64,000 nucleotides of DNA from Pedobacter aquae (GTDB taxonomy: Bacteria; Bacteroidota; Bacteroidia; Sphingobacteriales; Sphingobacteriaceae), in contig NZ_CP043329.1 of assembly GCF_008195825.1 (NCBI RefSeq), positions 3,348,001 through 3,412,000 on the forward strand, in the 5' to 3' direction. Position 1 is the first letter of the stretch. Every line of letters begins with the position of its first letter. This document shows, in pieces, positions 38,790 through 48,354 of this stretch. A model generated the notes under the pieces. It saw only the letters and a program-made list of their open reading frames with translations, had not been told where the DNA came from and made no database searches. The translations under genes were made by a program, and so were the position numbers.

Positions 38790-39980
38790 ATGAATACACA
38801 TATATATTCTTTAAACCCAACTTGTACCCAACCCAGAGGTGTAGGCAAATCTGTAAAAGATAAATGGTATGTCTATTTCTATTATACTAATAGCAATGGA
38901 ATAAGAAAATCCTTTAAAAGTTATAAAGACCTAAACAATAAAAATCAAGATTTAAATCAGCGTAGAAAGTTATTAGCAGAAACCGTAGCAAAATTTGATG
39001 AATTGCTGAAAACCAAAAAATTTGATATTGAAACTGGAATATTTATAAAAACAGTATCAGAACAAGTATTAATAAATAATCTAATTGAAGATTACCTAAA
39101 ATTCAAAAAAGCCATTATAAGCCACTACACCTATTTAAATTATAACTCCTTATTTGAAAGATTCAAACTATCTGCTAAAGGATTAACCCTCTCCCAGATA
39201 GACCAACAGTTTATTAAAGACTTTCTGAAGAAAACTCCTGCTAAACCACAATCAAAAAGAAGTTATAGAACCTATGTATCAGGTTTTTTTAATTGGTTAA
39301 AAGATGAAAAGGATATTAATATCATTAATCCTACACATGGTTTAAGGTTAGACAGGAATGAACCTGTAGAAAGGCATAAAATCTATTCTAAAGAAGAAAT
39401 TAAAGCCATTATAGACTACTGTGATGCCAATGGTCATGTTATCCTCAAAACAATTATTTATTTAGTATACGGAGCTCAAATGAGGATTTCAGAGATACTA
39501 AGAATTCAGGTAGAAGATATAAATCTGGACTATAATAAAATTGTGCTTCCTAAAGGTAAAGGCAAGATTAAAAATAGGGAAAAGATTGTTCTGCTGGATG
39601 AGCCATTAAAAGTTTACCTCTTAAATATGGGACTTGATTTTAAGGATAAGGATAACCAGAAATTATATTTTATTGGTCAAAAGAGAGCTTATGATAAAGC
39701 CAAATTTTTTGGAAGATATCCTATTTCTAAAAACACCATTGATACCAGATTTAAACTGCTTAAAAAAGATCTTAATATTAGCCTGCATAAGACGCTTTAC
39801 AGCTTTAAACATACTGGTAATGTTAATCTTTTGCTAAGTGGAGCAGACCTTATAGAATTGATGTATAAGAACGGACATAAGAAGATATCACAGACAGAAA
39901 CTTATGCTAGACAGTTGATAGAACAAGTGCCAGAGACTAAATATATTAGGAAAAGTAGGGATGATCTAGATTTTAAGTAA
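38790..39980 (+). CDS. Tyrosine-type site-specific integrase
   Basis: A 396-residue tyrosine recombinase. An N-terminal arm-binding region begins with SLNPTCTQPRGVGKSVKDKW. A SAM-like core-binding domain covers about 110-200, and the catalytic domain about 205-390. The catalytic residues are Arg in QMRISEILRIQV, the HxxR-equivalent in YSFKHTG (a common Bacteroidota variant), His in NGHKKISQTETYA, and Tyr in the same stretch. It sits just inside the left 71-bp repeat and is the evident integrase of the element. A diverged, truncated relative starts at 52447. Confidence 0.93.
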   Translation: MNTHIYSLNPTCTQPRGVGKSVKDKWYVYFYYTNSNGIRKSFKSYKDLNNKNQDLNQRRKLLAETVAKFDELLKTKKFDIETGIFIKTVSEQVLINNLIEDYLKFKKAIISHYTYLNYNSLFERFKLSAKGLTLSQIDQQFIKDFLKKTPAKPQSKRSYRTYVSGFFNWLKDEKDINIINPTHGLRLDRNEPVERHKIYSKEEIKAIIDYCDANGHVILKTIIYLVYGAQMRISEILRIQVEDINLDYNKIVLPKGKGKIKNREKIVLLDEPLKVYLLNMGLDFKDKDNQKLYFIGQKRAYDKAKFFGRYPISKNTIDTRFKLLKKDLNISLHKTLYSFKHTGNVNLLLSGADLIELMYKNGHKKISQTETYARQLIEQVPETKYIRKSRDDLDFK

Positions 39981-40362
39981 TTTAGGACCTAATTTCATTT
40001 ATGATAAGTAAAATTAAACACCTACTTATATTTTTTTTAGCAGTATTTATTAGCTCTTGTAATCAAAAAAGTAAATCTGAAGAAATAGAGGAACTTGTAA
40101 TTTTTGGAAATTCTGGCTTCTGTCTAAAAGATAATAACGGGAACTCTTATTCTTCTACTTACTGGATTGATTGTGATTCATGTGATACTAAAGACCTGAA
40201 ATACGATTCAACTAAACTGGATATAAGGTTATATTTTGAATACAAAAAGGATGATCATACCAAAACTTCTATTAGAAAGCCTGAAAGTACAACTGAATAT
40301 TACATATTATCAGAACAAGAGACTCAAGGGTTTAAGAGTTTAATTAATTCTACTCTTCTTAG

Positions 40363-41380
40363 TAATAACCTGAGTTCGATTAATCAAAAAGCTAAGATTT
40401 GATTAGAATTAGCATTTTGATATTTAATTGAAGGTTTTTTAGGAAAAAAAGAATAGGCAATTAATGCGGCAATCATGTTGGATATAAAATTTGTAAAAGA
40501 CCTATGTCTTGAATGCTCAATTTGGCAAATGTTTTTTAGTTCATCGTTTACCGTTTCTATTACTGATCTTTTTCTAAGAGTAATCTTATCATTCATAGTC
40601 ATTAAGCTGTTTTTCATATTGTTACGAATGCTCGTAATTAGATGTATATCATTGACAAACAATATATTGGCTAGTTTCTCAGAAATATATCCCTTATCTG
40701 CGAATAGTTTTCCAAATACTGATTTCAGGAAGTTTTCATTTTTGAGCGGATCTCTGTCATCAACATTTGCCTGTGTAATTGCAAAGTTTAAAATTTCTCC
40801 TTTATCGTTGATTACAATGTGGAGCTTAAATCCATAAAACCAGCCCATTGTAGATTTACCTACCTCTGCAATGCCCTTAAATACCTTATTCCGTTTTATT
40901 CGCTTATTGTTACATACCCTAACTGGGGTTGAATCTACAAATGAAATACCGCTACAAATACCTAAACAGCAGGTCTTCAAAAATATGGTCATCGGCATAA
41001 GTATGCTTTGGCTAAGCTCAACAAAGCGATTATAAGAAACCGTTTTTGGAAATTCGGACTGCATGTGTCGTTGAATATAAAACAGATAAAAGTGCTTAAA
41101 GCACCTGAAACCACTAAGATGAAAGAATAGGCAAATCGATATAACCTCACTCTTGGACATCACTGGTGGTCGCTTAGAAGCTTTTCCCAGTAGAAAGGAA
41201 TGTGTATTGTTATCGAAATCTTTGCAAAATTCATCCACAAGACAAAAAATATCGCTAATTTTAGAGTAGTCAATCATATATAATTATAGTTAAGTATTTG
41301 ATTTTAAGACACTTAAATATAACTATTTTTATTATGATTGACTAATTTATTTTAAAATATTAATCGAACTCAGGTTAATA
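40363..41380 (-). mobile_element. IS982-family insertion sequence with 5-bp target duplication
   Basis: The element itself spans 40368-41375 (1,008 bp). It has 17-bp perfect terminal inverted repeats (ACCTGAGTTCGATTAAT at 40368-40384, its complement at 41359-41375). TAATA flanks it on both sides (40363-40367 and 41376-41380) as target duplication. Size, ends beginning ACC and one transposase gene fit IS982. Perfect ends suggest recent insertion. Confidence 0.88.
40384..41277 (-). CDS. IS982-family transposase
   Basis: A 297-residue DDE transposase. The N-terminal half has the family segment SKSEVISICLFFHLSGFRCF. The catalytic acids can be placed as D in ISFVDSTPVRVC, D in LFADKGYISEKL, and E in RSVIETVNDELKNICQIEH. 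The stop codon overlaps the inner edge of the left terminal repeat. Complete, so the copy may be active. Confidence 0.9.
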   Translation of the reverse strand: MIDYSKISDIFCLVDEFCKDFDNNTHSFLLGKASKRPPVMSKSEVISICLFFHLSGFRCFKHFYLFYIQRHMQSEFPKTVSYNRFVELSQSILMPMTIFLKTCCLGICSGISFVDSTPVRVCNNKRIKRNKVFKGIAEVGKSTMGWFYGFKLHIVINDKGEILNFAITQANVDDRDPLKNENFLKSVFGKLFADKGYISEKLANILFVNDIHLITSIRNNMKNSLMTMNDKITLRKRSVIETVNDELKNICQIEHSRHRSFTNFISNMIAALIAYSFFPKKPSIKYQNANSNQILAF

Positions 41381-41851
41381 AGTACAAAAATAAATATGCT
41401 CCCATAAAACCTATAGTTTATGATGGATGGACATATACTTTGTATTTTAAAACTTCTAAGGGAACGGAAAAGGTTATAAACTACATTCCTAACTATTTAC
41501 CTGATTCCTTAAAAACTTTGCATGACACATTAAGAGAAATAACACTTAAGCAATCTAAGGTAACCTCTGATAGTTTTAAATATCATGAAATTGTTAATGA
41601 TGAGTCTATAAAACAATATGTTAGTAATCCACCTCCTGTCTTACCTATAAAAGAACAAATTAAGTTCCCACTAGACAAATAGATAGATAAACGTTACAAA
41701 TTTTAAATTACAATTAGAAATTACCTGGATTTTAAATAATTCAGGTATTTCTATTTACAGGTTATGCTGTATTATGCTTTACTACTTTGATTTGAGATGG
41801 TTTAACCTGTTTAAAAGAAAAACCCATGAAATGTAGAGTAGATTTTAATCT

Positions 41852-43381
41852 CTAATACTTATTATCATTATATATGTAACCATTATCAATACATATTTCC
41901 AGAGCTTTTTTGAATACGTGAAATGGATTCGGATTAATATAAACTTCTGATTCAGAAATCTTACCAATAATTATCCCAGTATTATTGACTGCCTTTTTGA
42001 AATAGAAAGATAAACTATCAGTTTCCCAATCCTCTTTAACATCATAAACCAGAAAAATCCTCTCTCCAAATTCATTATCCACGCCTATTATTAAATCCTC
42101 AGTTATCTTAATATTCTTTCTTATATCTCTTATTTCAATAAAAAAGGGGATAGAGTAGGAAATTAAAAAATAATCATGATTCCAAATTACTTCTCTACTA
42201 GTTCCATAGTTAGAACTATAGTTATCACTTAAATCACCAATGATTCTGACAAAATCTTCAATTCTAGGAAAAAACTGACACATTATATTGGTCATGATTA
42301 ATAGAGGAAAATTGCTAACATGATAGCTTCTTCCCTTTACCTTTATTTCACAATCAGGAATAGAAAAATCAGTAAGCTTTTTCAAGTTCCTAATCCGAAG
42401 AATATCTTTATCTATGAATTTATAAGTTAATCTTAAAATATCACTAAAAAAATTGCTATCCTTATTTATCTTTCTATGCTTTGTGTTGCTATTTTCTATG
42501 AAAGAACTATCCAGATAATCGGAAATTTTTTCTTTTAAATACTGCTTGTGATTAAAAAAATATGGCTTATAAGAATAAAACTTATCTATATATCCTTCAA
42601 AATTTGATTTAGCTCCAAATTTATGATGGAACATATGTTCTATGTTTGGAATATCGCATACAAAAATAACTTTATCAAATCCAAACTTATTGGTATCACT
42701 TTTACTGTCATGATGAGCAGTAAAAATATTAAATAACCTAAAGGTGTGATCCGGATCTAACCTATCTAAATCGTCAATTACTAACACAAATTCTTTATTC
42801 TCTCTTTTAACCTTTATTCTTTTTAAAAAGTCTTGGATAAGGACAGTAAACTCATCTCGCTCTTTATATGAACCCTTTTTATATTCTATTGAGGTCATAA
42901 ATTTTAATAACTGTTCTACCTCACCTTCTTCAACATCTTTTTTAAAGCGTTTGAAATCATTAATCAATTCCTTTGTGTCCTTAATAATATCTACTAAACC
43001 CTCTATTTTAGGAAAGAACTTACTAAGTGAACTTAGAAATGGAAACAAGTTTAGTTTACTACTCACAAAGCTTTGAGCCAGTAATAAGTTTGAAAAATCA
43101 TCCTTTTTCAGATCTAGTTCTTCAAAATAATGGTCAATTAAGTAATCAAAAATATCGAACTTTATTAGTTCAAATATATCCTCGTTAGAGGCCACAGAAT
43201 AATCCACTGGAAATAAAGTTATTTTAAGATATTCTTGACTATTCTCGAAAAATTCGTTTAGGAAATATGATTTTCCACTTCCAAATGGCGCAGTAAATAA
43301 TACTCTTTTATTATCTTTTAGCTTCAAATGAATATTAAACAGCTCAAGTACTGAAGAATTGTCAACAATTATTTCTTCCAT
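41852..43381 (-). CDS. KAP-type P-loop NTPase
   Basis: A 509-residue protein with Walker A APFGSGKSYF (residues 31-40, K37) and Walker B FVLVIDDLDRLDP (198-210), the D-D-L-D-R pattern of the KAP/STAND side of the AAA+ class. A long helical insertion (about 85-160) separates the two, as in KAP ATPases. I see no clear membrane helices. The C-terminal 250 residues are not recognised. Bacterial KAP NTPases occur in mobile elements and some are in phage-defence contexts. It is divergent from the helicase-like gene with 112 bp between, suggesting shared regulation. Confidence 0.75.
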   Translation of the reverse strand: MEEIIVDNSSVLELFNIHLKLKDNKRVLFTAPFGSGKSYFLNEFFENSQEYLKITLFPVDYSVASNEDIFELIKFDIFDYLIDHYFEELDLKKDDFSNLLLAQSFVSSKLNLFPFLSSLSKFFPKIEGLVDIIKDTKELINDFKRFKKDVEEGEVEQLLKFMTSIEYKKGSYKERDEFTVLIQDFLKRIKVKRENKEFVLVIDDLDRLDPDHTFRLFNIFTAHHDSKSDTNKFGFDKVIFVCDIPNIEHMFHHKFGAKSNFEGYIDKFYSYKPYFFNHKQYLKEKISDYLDSSFIENSNTKHRKINKDSNFFSDILRLTYKFIDKDILRIRNLKKLTDFSIPDCEIKVKGRSYHVSNFPLLIMTNIMCQFFPRIEDFVRIIGDLSDNYSSNYGTSREVIWNHDYFLISYSIPFFIEIRDIRKNIKITEDLIIGVDNEFGERIFLVYDVKEDWETDSLSFYFKKAVNNTGIIIGKISESEVYINPNPFHVFKKALEICIDNGYIYNDNKY

Positions 43382-43493
43382 ATTAACTTATATCTCTTAA
43401 CTATTTACTAAAATAAACTTTATAACTTCTACTTCCCCCCTTAACTGAACATTTTACTATTTTACAGTCATTAATTACTAAAAACTAATATTA

Positions 43494-45455
43494 ATGAATT
43501 TAGATATAAAAGAAGAAGCCAAACATTTACTAATAACAGAAGAAAAAAAGGGAGTTTTAGAATTAACAATAAAGGATAACTCTAAAAAATTAGGAGAAAT
43601 ACTAAATTTCCTACCTCATGGAATTATTGATAAAACAGTAACTGGAATTGGAGCCACAACTTTAGAAATCTATTCTAAAAGGAATTCCATAATCGTAGTC
43701 CCACTAAAAATAATAGCTGCTTCTAAAGTTGAACAACATCCAGAGAACTGTTATTATGTTGGTAGTGCTATAAATAATTTTCAAACATTTGGTGAAGAGG
43801 CTTTTGACCTCTTTCTAACAAATGATAAGATTCCCTATAAGAACGTCATAGTAGTTGCAGAAAGCTTACCTAAAGTTATTAAAACCATTGGAGAAGATGT
43901 TTACAAGAATTATTTTCTACTAATAGATGAAATTAATACTATTCAGGAAGATTCTAAATTCAGAGAGACTATTGAAAATTGCCTAGATATATATTTAAAA
44001 TTTCCACCACAATCAAGAGCAATGGTTACTGCCACTATGATTAATTTTTCTCATCCAGAAATTGCTAAAGAACAAAAAACAACTATAAACTATGAGGAAC
44101 AAAAGCCTAATCTTATAGATGAATTTATAATGTCTTACAACACCCTGGGTGTTTGTATAGATTTAATTGAAAAATTATTAAAAGAACATCAGGATGCTAA
44201 AATAGTAATAGCTTACAACTCTGTAATAGGTTCAAAAATACTTGCGGAGGAATTGGTTCTTTCAAATCCAGAAAATGCCAAAAATGTAAGCATTCTTTGT
44301 TCTAAATCAAATAAAAAAAAAGCAGGCGTATTTTATGCCGAGCTTACTGGATTAAAATATCCAAGTAAAATAAATTTTATTACCGCAGCTTATTTCTCTG
44401 GGTATGATATTGAAGAACAGTACTACTTAATTAACTTAATTGACGAGAATGAAATATTTAGTAAAATATCAATAAATGCAGTTAGACAAATTGCAGGTAG
44501 AGCAAGAGAAGGTCTTCATAAACATTATATTGTATATCCATATTCTGAAAATGAAGAAGAATTAATAGAATATGTGGATGAAAAACAACTTTTAGATTTA
44601 GCAAAAGTAGAACTTAAATCAATAGAGTGTATCGAGAATAATTTTAAAGAATATCCATTTTTTAAAACTACAATGTTGGACATTCATAGTGCTGTTATTG
44701 ATAACGGAGGCTATAAAGGTTTTAAGCTTATCAGAAGGAACATTGAAAATGAAATAAACATATCATATTTTAATATTGATTCATATTTAGAACATCAAAA
44801 AACACAATATGAAGAACATGCTAGCTATAATTCATTTCTTAAATCGTTATCAAATAGCTTTTCAGTTCTACACGTACTTAATCTACAATCTCACCATGAA
44901 TTCAGTAAAGTAAAAGAAAGTAATTTGGACGTTGATCAGAGTATTAAAACTGCAATTGAAAATTTACAAAATATTACAACCGATAATGAAGCATATTATT
45001 TGTCTGTAAAAGCTGAGGATAATATTCAAAAAAAGGTTTACTTCATTTATGATAAGCTGTCAAAGTTCTACTATGAAAAAGAGACATTATTAGATAAAAT
45101 AGCGGAAGTAGCGAAGAAAAATTCTAAAGCCTTCAATATATTGAAATCAGAGGTTACACATAAAAGCTTACCCCCTTATCATCCACTTAAAAAATTTATT
45201 TTTGAATATTTTAAAGAAGGTGTAATATATAAATCCAGTGAAATTTTAGAGCTTTTAAATAAAGTACATGCTTTAGCCTCTACTAACCATAAGAAAATTG
45301 ATAGTGAATTAAAGGCTGTAGAAATTTTTAACTGTTATTTTGAAACTGTTAGAAAGAAGTACAATAATGGGTATTTATTGAAAAATTATATTAAACAAGA
45401 AGATTATTTAGATACAGTAATAAATAGAGATGAGAATAACATCTTTAGTTACTAA
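43494..45455 (+). CDS. SF2-helicase-like protein with lysine-less P-loop
   Basis: A 653-residue protein I cannot assign to a named family. The first 350 residues follow the SF2 motif order: TVTGIGATTLE at 48-58 (in place of GxGKT, without the lysine), LIDEIN at 143-148 (DExx-like), VTATM at 178-182 (motif III), TAAYFSGYD at 297-305 (motif V) and RQIAGRARE at 331-339 (motif VI). Residues 350-653 are helical and unassigned. Loss of the P-loop lysine makes ordinary ATP hydrolysis doubtful. Cargo of the element, divergent from the KAP NTPase; replication, regulation or defence are all open. Confidence 0.6.
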   Translation: MNLDIKEEAKHLLITEEKKGVLELTIKDNSKKLGEILNFLPHGIIDKTVTGIGATTLEIYSKRNSIIVVPLKIIAASKVEQHPENCYYVGSAINNFQTFGEEAFDLFLTNDKIPYKNVIVVAESLPKVIKTIGEDVYKNYFLLIDEINTIQEDSKFRETIENCLDIYLKFPPQSRAMVTATMINFSHPEIAKEQKTTINYEEQKPNLIDEFIMSYNTLGVCIDLIEKLLKEHQDAKIVIAYNSVIGSKILAEELVLSNPENAKNVSILCSKSNKKKAGVFYAELTGLKYPSKINFITAAYFSGYDIEEQYYLINLIDENEIFSKISINAVRQIAGRAREGLHKHYIVYPYSENEEELIEYVDEKQLLDLAKVELKSIECIENNFKEYPFFKTTMLDIHSAVIDNGGYKGFKLIRRNIENEINISYFNIDSYLEHQKTQYEEHASYNSFLKSLSNSFSVLHVLNLQSHHEFSKVKESNLDVDQSIKTAIENLQNITTDNEAYYLSVKAEDNIQKKVYFIYDKLSKFYYEKETLLDKIAEVAKKNSKAFNILKSEVTHKSLPPYHPLKKFIFEYFKEGVIYKSSEILELLNKVHALASTNHKKIDSELKAVEIFNCYFETVRKKYNNGYLLKNYIKQEDYLDTVINRDENNIFSY

Positions 45456-45478
45456 AATATAATATAATAATAAATCTT

Positions 45479-45537
45479 ATGGCATCTACTTTCTATTATA
45501 ATTTAAAATATAGATGGTAGGTGTCATTTTTATTTTT
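45479..45537 (+). terminator. Probable intrinsic terminator after the helicase-like gene
   Basis: GGCATCTACTTTCTAT pairs, with G-U pairs, with ATAGATGGTAGGTGTC across an AT-rich loop, then a T-rich tail. It separates the helicase-like gene from the downstream replication/recombination-like module. Confidence 0.5.
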
Positions 45538-45663
45538 AGTTTGTGTCTTTCTTTTTGAGCTTGCCTGTACAACTCTCCCCTCCATAACTTCACAGCTTGA
45601 TATACCCGTCATCTTGCTACAAAAAACTCATTTTATTCACTTTAAAAATTAAATCCAAAAATT

Positions 45664-46005
45664 ATGGTAACAGTAACTAATTATCTGCAAAAAGAAAATG
45701 CAGAGGGGAAAGCCTTTTTTATGCTAGAATTAACCGGAGAATTAGAAATTGTAGTTTCTCAAACAACAGGAAAGCCTTATGCTACAGTAAGGAAGGTAAG
45801 TATACCAACAACTCTTGATGAAAACATGTGCAAGTTGATGTTGGGAAAACAAATGCCTGGTCAAATAGCAAAAGTTGAAGTAGAAGAAGCATATGACTAC
45901 ACTAATAAAGAAACAGGGGAAGTACTCAGCCTAAATTATAGGTATGAATATTCTGCTACAGAAAAAGCACAGACTATGGAACAAGCTGTTTTTCAAGTAT
46001 CTTGA
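45664..46005 (+). CDS. Conserved small protein of the element's recombination module
   Basis: A 113-residue protein without a signal peptide. It is beta-rich with a hydrophilic middle; the segment SQTTGKPYATVRKVSIPTT looks like an OB-fold strand pair, but this is only an impression. It precedes a Sak4-like ATPase and a DUF3871 gene. In phages a single-stranded DNA-binding protein often occupies this place, so that role is possible but not supported by motifs. Confidence 0.6.
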   Translation: MVTVTNYLQKENAEGKAFFMLELTGELEIVVSQTTGKPYATVRKVSIPTTLDENMCKLMLGKQMPGQIAKVEVEEAYDYTNKETGEVLSLNYRYEYSATEKAQTMEQAVFQVS

Positions 46006-46036
46006 AGGTTTAGTATAAGTCAGAACTTAAGATTAT

Positions 46037-46072
46037 AAGGTGATATGTTATAAAAGCGTATCACCTTTTTTA
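46037..46072 (+). terminator. Intrinsic terminator or attenuator
   Basis: AAGGTGATA / TATCACCTT stem with 13-nt loop and a T tract, between the 113-residue gene and the ATPase. It may limit how much of the ATPase and DUF3871 genes is transcribed from upstream. Confidence 0.7.
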
Positions 46073-46091
46073 TTTAATAATTTTTAGAATT

Positions 46092-46925
46092 ATGGAAATT
46101 AGAAAAGCAGAAAGAAAAAGAGCCAAAATTAAAATGGCTTTACAAGGGAGTGCTGGTTCTGGTAAAACATTTAGCGCTTTATTAATAGCTCATGGTATCT
46201 CTACTGATTGGTCTAAAATTGTTGTTATTGATTTAGAAAATAATAGTGCTGATCTGTATTCACACTTTGGACACTATAATGTATTACCATTAGAACAACC
46301 TTATTCGCCAGAGAAATGTATTCAAGCATTAGAACTATGTGAGCAGGCAGGTATGGAAGTAATCATCATTGATGGTTTAACACCATGTTGGGAATATCTT
46401 TTGGATTTACATGCCAATATGAGTGGTAATTCATTTACAAATTGGTCTAAAATTACTCCCAGACAAAATGCTTTGGTAAATAAGATATTATCTATTCAAT
46501 CTCATGTGATTAGCACCATCAGGGTAAAACAAGACTACGTACTAAATAATAAGGATGGTAAAATAGTTCCTGAAAAAGTAGGGCTTAAAGCCATTCAAAG
46601 AGATGGATTAGATTATGAATTCACTATAGTGCTAGACATTGATAATAAACATCATGCAGTAGCTTCTAAAGACAGAACAACCCTATTTATGGGTAAACCT
46701 GAATTTACAATTAGCAGAAAAACTGGAGAAGATATTTTAAAATGGTGTAATGAAGGTATTGATGATACTAGCAATATTTTAGAACTCATTAAAAACGCCA
46801 ATTCCATTGAAGTATTAAAGGATATATATTTCTCCTATCCTGATTATCAAAATAGCCTATCAAAAGCATTTGCTAGTAGAAAAGAAGCACTTAATAAACT
46901 TGAACCCTTTAACCAAAAAACTTAA
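46092..46925 (+). CDS. Phage-type AAA ATPase (Sak4/RecA-like)
   Basis: A 277-residue RecA-fold ATPase. Walker A is GSAGSGKT (residues 19-26), Walker B VIIIDGLT (91-98), and the core includes VVIDLENNSADLYSHF at about 45-60. Length and order match the AAA_24 / Sak4 proteins that phages use for single-strand annealing or recombination. The next gene (DUF3871) starts 2 bp after its stop, so the two are coupled. This pair is commonly carried by Bacteroidota mobile elements. Confidence 0.8.
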   Translation: MEIRKAERKRAKIKMALQGSAGSGKTFSALLIAHGISTDWSKIVVIDLENNSADLYSHFGHYNVLPLEQPYSPEKCIQALELCEQAGMEVIIIDGLTPCWEYLLDLHANMSGNSFTNWSKITPRQNALVNKILSIQSHVISTIRVKQDYVLNNKDGKIVPEKVGLKAIQRDGLDYEFTIVLDIDNKHHAVASKDRTTLFMGKPEFTISRKTGEDILKWCNEGIDDTSNILELIKNANSIEVLKDIYFSYPDYQNSLSKAFASRKEALNKLEPFNQKT

Positions 46926-46927
46926 TT

Positions 46928-47890
46928 ATGGAACTATTAACAATTAATCCTCCTCCAATATTAAAACAATCTTCACAGAAATCTTTCATTGTTGCAAATA
47001 CCCTTGCATCTTCTTATCAGGAAATAAGAAATAATCATATTATCCCTGTATTCATTAAAGATAATGAGCCTGTTATATCACATGCAGATTTTATTGATGT
47101 TAGTAATGAGATTGTACATCATGTATTCCAAAATGAAACCATTTTAAGCCCTTCTATAAGGTTAAGTCATCCAATTAAAGGCAGAGTTCCAGAAGCTAAA
47201 AATAAGCCTGCTAATCAATTATTAGAAGAGGAAAAAACCATTTATTATGAAAGAATGGCTTTTGTTATTGAAGTACCTACCATAAGAGATACAGTTTCAG
47301 GAAATCAATTAAACCTGACTATAGGAGGTGTAAAATCTTATAATTTGGATAACCTCTACAGCAAAAAAGGGACAGATGAACATTTCAAAATCTTCATTGG
47401 GTTTGAAAATAAAGTATGTACCAATATGTGTGTATGGTCTGATGGCTTTATAGCAGATTTAAAGGTAAGGAGTATACATGAACTTACAGATGCTATTTTA
47501 AATCTGATTACCAACTATAATGCAAAACAGCATTTAGATAATCTGAATAAGTTTACCAATTACACTTTAACAGAAAATCAGTTTGCAGAACTAATTGGAA
47601 AATGTAGAATGTACAACTATCTACCACAAAATGCTAAACAGGAAATTCAACAGTTACTGTTTGGAGATACCCAAATTAATTCTGTAGCTAAAGACTATTA
47701 TAATGATAAAAGTTTCTGCAGATCTGCTAATGGAGATATTGATTTATGGAGGTTTTATAACCTTTTAACAGGAGCTAATAAGAGCAGTTATATTGATACT
47801 TTTTTAGATAGAGGACTGAATGCTTATGAGTTTACCAATTCTATTGTAAACGCTTTAGAATCGCCCAAAAGTAACTGGTTTTTAAATTAA
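46928..47890 (+). CDS. DUF3871 family protein
   Basis: A 320-residue protein of the Bacteroidota-specific DUF3871 family, recognised by SPSIRLSHPIKGRVPEAK, MAFVIEVPTIRDTVSGN, LTIGGVKSYNLDNLYSKKG and CTNMCVWSDG. The family has no known activity; its members occur in mobile elements beside Sak4-like ATPases. It is soluble, with a cysteine pair (CTNMC) near residue 165. Starts 2 bp after the ATPase stop. Confidence 0.82.
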   Translation: MELLTINPPPILKQSSQKSFIVANTLASSYQEIRNNHIIPVFIKDNEPVISHADFIDVSNEIVHHVFQNETILSPSIRLSHPIKGRVPEAKNKPANQLLEEEKTIYYERMAFVIEVPTIRDTVSGNQLNLTIGGVKSYNLDNLYSKKGTDEHFKIFIGFENKVCTNMCVWSDGFIADLKVRSIHELTDAILNLITNYNAKQHLDNLNKFTNYTLTENQFAELIGKCRMYNYLPQNAKQEIQQLLFGDTQINSVAKDYYNDKSFCRSANGDIDLWRFYNLLTGANKSSYIDTFLDRGLNAYEFTNSIVNALESPKSNWFLN

Positions 47891-47902
47891 CCCTGTTAAA
47901 AT

Positions 47903-48103
47903 GTGAAAGACATTATTTATACCCACAGTCTTTTAGTAGTAGATTCTAAAGGTCAAATTTTCAGAATATTTACTCCATTTTTAGTAATTGAAAAATTAAC
48001 ACAGCAGAAATACTGGGTGTCTAAAATAGTTTGGGATGCTTTTGGACTTCCTTATTTTGAAATAGAGGGAAATCTGGCAATTTATAGCAAATTTAAAATC
48101 TAG
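47903..48103 (+). CDS. Hypothetical 66-residue protein
   Basis: A small GTG-started frame 12 bp after DUF3871. The translation is plausible for a compact soluble protein (hydrophobic beta-like stretches alternating with charge, SKGQIFRIFTPFLVIEKL). It probably belongs to the same operon. No family is recognised, and with no ATG it could be a chance frame, though its codon use resembles its neighbours. Confidence 0.5.
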   Translation: MKDIIYTHSLLVVDSKGQIFRIFTPFLVIEKLTQQKYWVSKIVWDAFGLPYFEIEGNLAIYSKFKI

Positions 48104-48354
48104 TGAGCCTTAGTAAATCTACCAATAAACTTGATAAAGTATTTTCTTTATTTTATAACTTATTAGCATTAATATAGCCATTGTTAAAAATTCAGAGATA
48201 GAATACAAATGGATTTTATAAATTAGCTGAATAAATAAGGAAGATTATTAAGAGATATTAAATACATATTCGATTAAAATATAAGCGTTAACTAAAAGTT
48301 CTTGTAAGAAGAAACCTGAGAAATTTCAAAGTACAAACAAGAGCAGTTAGAATA

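Larger units (their letters stand above)
40001..41682 (+). pseudogene. Lipoprotein gene split by an IS982-type insertion
   Basis: The 5' part (40001-40367) encodes a lipoprotein signal peptide with lipobox ISSC near residue 19, then about 100 residues of unknown function. The 3' part resumes at 41381 with KYKNKYAPIKPIVYDGW and ends at 41682 (PIKEQIKFPLDK). Removing the insertion and one copy of its 5-bp target duplication joins both in a single frame, giving about 223 residues. No family is recognised. It is probably cargo of the element, now inactive. Confidence 0.85.

Noticed and set aside
40475-40837. A plus-strand frame inside the IS982 region
   Set aside because: It is the antisense of the transposase gene.
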